Origin: VRUE01 sp035554595
Lineage (GTDB): Bacteria; Actinomycetota; Thermoleophilia; Solirubrobacterales; 70-9
Assembly (NCBI GenBank): GCA_035554595.1
Contig: DATMIH010000120.1
Coordinates: 1 to 24,447, forward strand
Direction of reading: 5' to 3'
DNA length: 24,447 bases
Shown one piece after another: positions 20,442 through 24,447 of the stretch. Both the position numbers and the translations under genes were made by a program. The notes beneath the pieces were generated by a model that ran no database searches, was not told the origin of the DNA, and saw only the letters and a list, made by a program, of their open reading frames with translations. Within the stretch, counting starts at the first letter, position 1; each line of letters begins with the position of its first letter.

Positions 20442-22381
20442 CAACCGACCTCCTCAGCGTCGAACTCGCTCTTCAGCTTCTCCACCAGCGCATCGTGATC
20501 GATCCCGCGGTCGGAGTCCTGCGACTCCTCCGCAGGCGCCGGCGGCGCGTCCTCAAGCAATACATAAGTCGGCCGCAGCCTCTCCCCCAGCACGTCCTCG
20601 ATCACGTCCGCCATCAGCTCCCGCTTCTCCGGCGTCTCGGCCTTGCGCTTGTTGAAGGTGAGCTCGGCGGGGAACCCGACACGCAGCCCCTCCTCGGAGT
20701 CGAGACTCACCGGACGCGCTCCATCGAAGGTTGCGGCGAGGGCAGGACTCGTCTCACGGAGCTTGTCTAGAACGGCAGGCCAGGTGTTGACAATCTGAGC
20801 AAGGTCCAACTGGCCTGCGGGTCCTGTCACGGCAGGGAACCCCCCACCCCTTCCGGTCGCTAAAGCGTCCTCAGGGGTGGGCCCCCCTACCGCGCCACCC
20901 GCAGGAGAGTCGTCCCCGTCAGACGGCTCGGTCTCGGCGTCCCGGAAGCTTTCAGACGGGTCGGGCTGCTCGGAGCTTTCGGCGGACGCCTCGGGCTGGG
21001 CCGGTTCGGAGGTGTTGGTCGAAGTCCCGGATTCTTCAGAGCTGATCGTCGGCGCCTCGGGCTCGTTGGAGCTACCTGCTGACGCCTCGGGCATGGGCTC
21101 GTCAATAGGTGGCGTCTCTGCCGGGGGTGGCGTCGTAGGGGGTACCGCCCCTGAGGACGCTTTAGCGACCGGAGGGGGCGGTGGGTCCCCTGCGGCGACA
21201 GGACCCGCGGCCCGAGGCGTAATCGTCCCTTGCTCGAGTCTCTCTATGCGCCTCAGTAGTCCCTCCGTAGAGGGATCCAGATCCGGTCGTGCTGCCTTCA
21301 AGAGTGCGATCTCCACGGCCATGCGCGCATCGTCCCCCTCGCGCACCGAGGTCAGGGCGTTCGCCAGCTCGTCGATGGTGCGGACGAGCGTGGCTGCGCC
21401 GATCGCATTGGCCTGCGCTGAGAGCCGGCCGGCGTCGGTGGCCGTCACTACAAAGGTGTTCGGCACCTCGCCGACGGTCTGGGTCACCAGCAGGTGGCGC
21501 AGGTGGGCGAGCAGGTCGCGGGCGAACTGGGCGGGGTCGCGGCCGGAGCGGGCCATCTTCTCGACGCCGAGCAGAACGCCCTTGGGGTCCTGGGCGATGA
21601 CGGAGTCGACGGCGTCGAAGAGCAGCTCGGCGTCGGCGGCCCCGAGCAGCTCGAGCACGTCTGCGAGCTTGACCTGGTTGCCGCCGAAGGCAACCAGCTG
21701 ATCGAGGGTGCCGAGCGCATCGCGGAAACTGCCCGAGGCCGAGCGGGCGATCATCGCCACCGCGGCTTCCTCGGCCTCGATCTGCTCGGCCACCGCGACC
21801 CGGTTCAGCACCTCGGAAATCTGCTCCAGCGAGGGGCGCTGGAAGTCGAAGCGCTGGCAGCGATCGGCGATCGTCGGCATCACCTTGTGCGCCTCAGTGG
21901 TGGCGAGGACGAAGACCGTGTTGGGCGGCGGCTCCTCGAGCGTCTTGAGGAAGGCGTTCCAAGCCTCCTTGGTAAGCATGTGCGCCTCGTCGAGGATGTA
22001 GACCTTCCAGCGACCGCCAGTGGGGGCGTAGGCGACCCGCTCGCGCAGATCGCGCACGTCGTCGACCGAGCGGTTGGAGGCGGCGTCCATCTCGATCACG
22101 TCGATCGAGGAGCCGGCGGCGATCGTCGTGCACGATTCGCATTCCCCGCAGGGCGTCACGGTCGGCCCGCCCCGCTCGCAGTTGAGTGAGCGGGCGAGAA
22201 TCTTCGCCATCGAGGTCTTGCCGGTGCCGCGTGAGCCGACGAAGAGGTATGCGTGGTGGACCTTGCCCTGCTCGACCGCGTTGCGCAGCGTGCGCACGAC
22301 GTGCTGCTGGCCCACCACCTCGTCGAACGAACCGGGGCGGTGGCGGCGGTAGAGGGAGATCGAGTCGCTGGTCGGCGGCAC
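20441..22381 (-). CDS. dnaX: DNA polymerase III subunits gamma/tau
   Basis: DnaX is the clamp-loader ATPase. From GTG 22381 it has 646 aa, starting close to the conserved SLYRRHRPGSFDEVVGQQHV. The AAA+ domain has Walker A GSRGTGKTS (49-57), a zinc module CERGGPTVTPCGECESC, Walker B ILDEAH and sensor region ATTEAHKVMPTIADRCQRFD. The clamp-loader middle and collar regions follow to about residue 385. Then comes a Pro/Glu/Ser-rich linker (about 390-525) holding a giant inverted repeat, and a conserved-looking C-terminal tau-like domain (WPAVLDKLRETSPALAATFD and onwards). No slippery frameshift site was noticed. A longer frame upstream is not supported. A -10-like TACACT is 7 nt before the GTG, suggesting a leaderless mRNA. 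Confidence 0.95.
   Translation of the reverse strand: MPPTSDSISLYRRHRPGSFDEVVGQQHVVRTLRNAVEQGKVHHAYLFVGSRGTGKTSMAKILARSLNCERGGPTVTPCGECESCTTIAAGSSIDVIEMDAASNRSVDDVRDLRERVAYAPTGGRWKVYILDEAHMLTKEAWNAFLKTLEEPPPNTVFVLATTEAHKVMPTIADRCQRFDFQRPSLEQISEVLNRVAVAEQIEAEEAAVAMIARSASGSFRDALGTLDQLVAFGGNQVKLADVLELLGAADAELLFDAVDSVIAQDPKGVLLGVEKMARSGRDPAQFARDLLAHLRHLLVTQTVGEVPNTFVVTATDAGRLSAQANAIGAATLVRTIDELANALTSVREGDDARMAVEIALLKAARPDLDPSTEGLLRRIERLEQGTITPRAAGPVAAGDPPPPPVAKASSGAVPPTTPPPAETPPIDEPMPEASAGSSNEPEAPTISSEESGTSTNTSEPAQPEASAESSEQPDPSESFRDAETEPSDGDDSPAGGAVGGPTPEDALATGRGGGFPAVTGPAGQLDLAQIVNTWPAVLDKLRETSPALAATFDGARPVSLDSEEGLRVGFPAELTFNKRKAETPEKRELMADVIEDVLGERLRPTYVLLEDAPPAPAEESQDSDRGIDHDALVEKLKSEFDAEEVG
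20815..21210. repeat. Giant imperfect inverted repeat inside the dnaX linker
   Basis: Bases 20815-20917 and 21108-21210 are reverse complements over 103 positions without any gap. By hand I count about 85 identities, and the 25-bp core (20853-20877 with 21148-21172) is perfect. A spacer of 190 bp separates them. Both arms encode nearly the same peptide on opposite strands, built around PEDALATG. The whole element is in frame in a disordered linker. Confidence 0.9.
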
Positions 22382-22388
22382 CGTGGCC

Positions 22389-22394
22389 AGTGTA
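22389..22394 (-). promoter_or_regulatory. -10-like TACACT, 7 nt upstream of dnaX GTG
   Basis: On the minus strand TACACT is followed by GGCCACG and the GTG start. There is no Shine-Dalgarno, so a leaderless dnaX transcript is likely. The assignment depends on the start codon being correct. Confidence 0.45.
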
Positions 22395-22422
22395 TCCCCG
22401 CGCGATCGGCGGCCCGACCAGA

Positions 22423-22467
22423 GGTGCAACGCGTTGTGGTCCTGTGAGAGGAACAAAACGTTGCACC
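22423..22467. repeat. Inverted repeat in the dnaX / GT-C-like divergent promoter region
   Basis: GGTGCAACG (22423-22431) is exactly complementary to CGTTGCACC (22459-22467). The left arm also lies in the palindrome CAACGCGTTG (22428-22437). It is centred between the two divergent starts and might be an operator. Confidence 0.5.
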
Positions 22468-22487
22468 CCTCCGGAGCTGGGCCCCGA

Positions 22488-22493
22488 TACCGT
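22488..22493 (+). promoter_or_regulatory. -10-like TACCGT, 6 nt upstream of the GT-C-like gene
   Basis: TACCGT is followed by GCGCCG and GTG 22500, again consistent with leaderless initiation. No -35 at standard spacing is clear. Confidence 0.35.
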
Positions 22494-22499
22494 GCGCCG

Positions 22500-24029
22500 G
22501 TGCCGCAGCGGGTCCGCAACTGGCTGATTCCCCTCGCCTGGGCGGGCGCCATCGGCGTCGTCCTCCTGCTCGTCTTCCCGACGGGGTTCCCCAACTACGA
22601 CACGATCTACGCGCTGGTCTGGGGGCGCGAACTGGCGCACGGGGTGAGCCCCGACTACGGGGCCGCCCTGCCCCCCACTCCGCACCCGCTGGCCGACCTG
22701 CTCGGCGGGGTGACAACGCCGATCGGCGACGGCGCGATCACGGTGACGATGATCGTCGCCTACCTCTCCCTCGGCCTGGTCGGCTACCTCGTCTACCGCC
22801 TCGGCTCCCTCTGGTTCGACCGCCCGATCGGCGCCGTCGCCGCGGTATTCGTTCTCACCCGCGCCCCCTTCCTCTCCAACGGCTTGCGCGCCTACGTCGA
22901 CGTTCCGTACATAGCCCTTGTCCTAGGCGCACTCGTTATAGAGAGCAAGCGCCCGAGAGCCGGCTGGCCGGTGCTCTCGCTCTTGGCCCTCGCGGGCCTG
23001 CTGCGACCCGAGGCCTGGGGGTTCTCGATCGGGTACCTGGCCTATCTAGCGCTATGGCCCGAGCCGTCGACGGACAGCCCTGGAGACGAGAAGAGGATGC
23101 CCCTCGAACGGGCGGATACTCAAAATGCCGGCCTAATTAGGCCGGCATTTGTCCGGGCGAGGGGCATCCTCTTCTCGCCCCGAGGTCTGGGCCTAGTCGC
23201 ACTCGCACTGGCCGCCCCGATTCTCTGGGTGCTGTTCGATGGGATCACCACCGGCAACTTCCTCTACTCCTTGACTGGGACCCAGGAAACCGTCGACACG
23301 CTGAAGCGCCACACGGGTCCGGTCGATCTCGTCCTCTGGGGACCACGGGCGCTTGGTGAAGTGATGCAGTGGCCCGGCATGGTCGGCGCCGCTGGCGGCA
23401 TCGTGCTCGGCTTTGCTTTCTTGCGACGTCGCTCCGCCCTGGGCCTCGCCGCGGTGGTGCTTGCCCTCGCCGCCTTTGCCTTCCTCGCCGCCGCCGGTCT
23501 GGCGATCATCGCTCGCTACACGATGCTCGGGGGCGCGATCCTGGCGATCTTCGTCGCGGTCGGTCTGCTCGGCTGGCGCTTGCTCGACGCCAGCCACCCC
23601 TGGCGCCGGCGCTGGCAGGTCTTCGCCGGCGCTGTGGTCCTCATGTTCGTGCTCTGGCTGCCGAACCAGTGGGACCTCGACTCGACCGTGCACAGCGACC
23701 TCGCCGACCAGGGCAAGATCGAGCGCGACCTCAGCGACCTGGCCGATTCCGGCGCCTTCGCCGAGCCGCTCTGCGGTCCGGTCGCCGTTCCCAACCACCG
23801 GGCGATCCCCCGGCTCGCCTTCGACCTCGACGTCAAGCCAACCCGGATAGTCAGCGCCAGCGAGGAGGGCGTGCCCGCGCGCGGCTACTTCCTCAAGCCG
23901 GCCAGCCCCTTCGTGATCCACAACTTCATCCTCGATCCCAACGATCCGACTCGCTTCGAGCTCACCGTGCCGCACCGCTTCAAACGGGTCGCGAGCAACG
24001 ATTCCTGGGTTCTCTATAAGCGCTGCTAG
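22500..24029 (+). CDS. Polytopic membrane protein, GT-C glycosyltransferase-like
   Basis: From GTG 22500 the product has 509 aa (VPQRVRNWLIPLAWAGAIGV). The frame extends upstream over the dnaX promoter, but that part is unlikely to be coding. About 10-11 helices occupy residues 8-400, followed by a soluble C-terminal domain of about 110 aa (HSDLADQGKIERDLSDLADS and onwards). After helix 1 the loop FPNYDTIYALVWGRELAHGV, then PDYGAALPPTPHPL, resembles the first outer loop of polyprenyl-phosphate-sugar dependent transferases (PMT/ArnT-like). Thus glycosylation at the outer face is the inferred role; substrate and donor are unknown. At about residues 196-226, in a predicted loop, the DNA is a nested palindrome and the peptide (PLERADTQNAGLIRPAFVRA) looks inserted. 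Confidence 0.8.
   Translation: MPQRVRNWLIPLAWAGAIGVVLLLVFPTGFPNYDTIYALVWGRELAHGVSPDYGAALPPTPHPLADLLGGVTTPIGDGAITVTMIVAYLSLGLVGYLVYRLGSLWFDRPIGAVAAVFVLTRAPFLSNGLRAYVDVPYIALVLGALVIESKRPRAGWPVLSLLALAGLLRPEAWGFSIGYLAYLALWPEPSTDSPGDEKRMPLERADTQNAGLIRPAFVRARGILFSPRGLGLVALALAAPILWVLFDGITTGNFLYSLTGTQETVDTLKRHTGPVDLVLWGPRALGEVMQWPGMVGAAGGIVLGFAFLRRRSALGLAAVVLALAAFAFLAAAGLAIIARYTMLGGAILAIFVAVGLLGWRLLDASHPWRRRWQVFAGAVVLMFVLWLPNQWDLDSTVHSDLADQGKIERDLSDLADSGAFAEPLCGPVAVPNHRAIPRLAFDLDVKPTRIVSASEEGVPARGYFLKPASPFVIHNFILDPNDPTRFELTVPHRFKRVASNDSWVLYKRC
23087..23177. repeat. Nested palindromic element inside the GT-C-like gene
   Basis: Perfect 20-bp arms (23087-23106 and 23158-23177) flank a perfect 28-bp palindrome (23123-23150; each half is AAATGCCGGCCTAA or its complement). 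The AT-containing centre stands out from the GC-rich gene. The reading frame is open throughout, in a loop between membrane helices. Transcribed, it would form a very stable double hairpin. Confidence 0.93.
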
Positions 24030-24050
24030 GCGCGGTAGGCTCGAGCCGCA

Positions 24051-24447
24051 ATGGCCGGCGGGCTCAAACGATCAGGGCTCTTCGGCCTGATCGGCGTGGT
24101 CATGGTGGCGATCGTCGTCGCCGTGATCTCCTCCACCGCCGGCAACGAAGCAAACCCAAAGGGCACACTGGCGCTGATCTTCGGCGTGATCGCGGTCTTC
24201 GTGGTCATCCTCTTCGTCCTGCAGCGCTCTGACCTCGAGCGGGTCTCCGGTGGTGACGCCAAGGCCGTGCAGCGAGCCGTCGCCGAGGGTGGCGGCAGGA
24301 TCGAGGACCCGACGACGATGGGCGAACAGCAGCTCTGGGCGGCACTGGCAATCAAGCCGATCGGTAGCGAGGCGATCAAGGCGCGCGCTCAGATGTGGGA
24401 CGCCGGCCGGCGCAGCCTGCGGCTGGGGATGATCGTGACGCTGCTGA
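24051..24447 (+). CDS. Two-helix membrane protein, N-terminal part (partial)
   Basis: Translation from ATG 24051 is open to the window end (132 codons). Residues 8-28 (SGLFGLIGVVMVAIVVAVIS) and 40-60 (LALIFGVIAVFVVILFVLQR) are membrane helices joined by a short polar loop. A cytoplasmic-looking region follows (SDLERVSGGDAKAVQRAVAE, then TTMGEQQLWAALAIKPIGSE) that ends near another hydrophobic start, LRLGMIVTLL. The family is not recognised. It follows the GT-C-like gene by 21 nt in the same direction and could be cotranscribed. A TAGGCT hexamer 9 nt upstream might be a -10. The C-terminus is outside the window, so size and function remain open. Confidence 0.75.
   Translation, partial: MAGGLKRSGLFGLIGVVMVAIVVAVISSTAGNEANPKGTLALIFGVIAVFVVILFVLQRSDLERVSGGDAKAVQRAVAEGGGRIEDPTTMGEQQLWAALAIKPIGSEAIKARAQMWDAGRRSLRLGMIVTLL

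Noticed and set aside
20877..21701. A 274-codon plus-strand frame opposite dnaX
   Set aside because: It is a shadow of dnaX; its peptide resemblance to DnaX arises from the inverted repeat, not from a second gene.
22382..22499. Small SRP RNA, often found near dnaX in actinobacteria
   Set aside because: The conserved core GGTCCGGAAGGAAGCAG-like loop is absent from both strands.
1..24447. tRNA, rRNA, CRISPR arrays, insertion sequences
   Set aside because: No T-loop GGTTCGANTC context with a cloverleaf, no regularly spaced direct repeats and no transposase-like protein were seen.

Overview
This is a high-GC chromosomal window with short intergenic gaps, frequent GTG/TTG starts and several 4-nt stop/start overlaps. 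The gene families fit a deep-branching actinobacterium, most likely Thermoleophilia/Solirubrobacterales. That placement is inference from gene content: an E-type succinate dehydrogenase with a CCG-domain subunit, lysC-asd, dnaX-ybaB-recR, and several apparently leaderless promoters. No rRNA, tRNA, CRISPR array, transposase or phage gene was seen.

Layout. (1) 1-2358 (+): the end of sdhA, then sdhB and a CCG-domain sdhE-like gene, a respiratory/TCA operon. (2) 2359-4248: a 25-bp perfect inverted repeat, two tiny coiled-coil plus one-helix membrane proteins (-), and a CPA1 cation/proton antiporter (-). (3) 4315-6668 (-): lysC then asd, the first two steps of the aspartate pathway. (4) 6793-7255: two small convergent genes of unknown function. 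(5) 7377-10910 (+): a PadR regulator, an MMPL/RND transporter and a double-hotdog thioesterase, probably one self-regulated export operon. (6) 10795-13652: a membrane-anchored phosphoesterase (-) divergent from two small zinc-ribbon genes (+); all three encode zinc ribbons. (7) 13659-17797: the phosphate transporter, with pstC-pstA-pstB (-) divergent from pstS (+), which ends in a strong intrinsic terminator. (8) 17808-22381 (-): dnaX-ybaB-recR, a degenerate GGDEF protein and a MerR-type regulator. (9) 22500-24447 (+): a polytopic GT-C-like membrane protein and the start of another membrane protein.

Two themes deserve attention. First, large inverted repeats lie in frame inside tolerant parts of coding sequences: the dnaX linker (two 103-bp arms about 190 bp apart), a loop of the GT-C-like protein (20-bp arms around a 28-bp palindrome), and the sdhB inter-domain insertion (8- and 11-bp arms). 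A perfect 25-bp-arm hairpin also follows sdhE. They suggest palindromic elements that enter genes without breaking frame. Second, a 19-bp motif with 11-bp internal periodicity (TTCACA-type, resembling PhoP boxes) occurs twice upstream of pstS and in variants between the phosphoesterase and zinc-ribbon genes, suggesting that the zinc-ribbon/phosphoesterase cluster belongs to the phosphate-starvation response.
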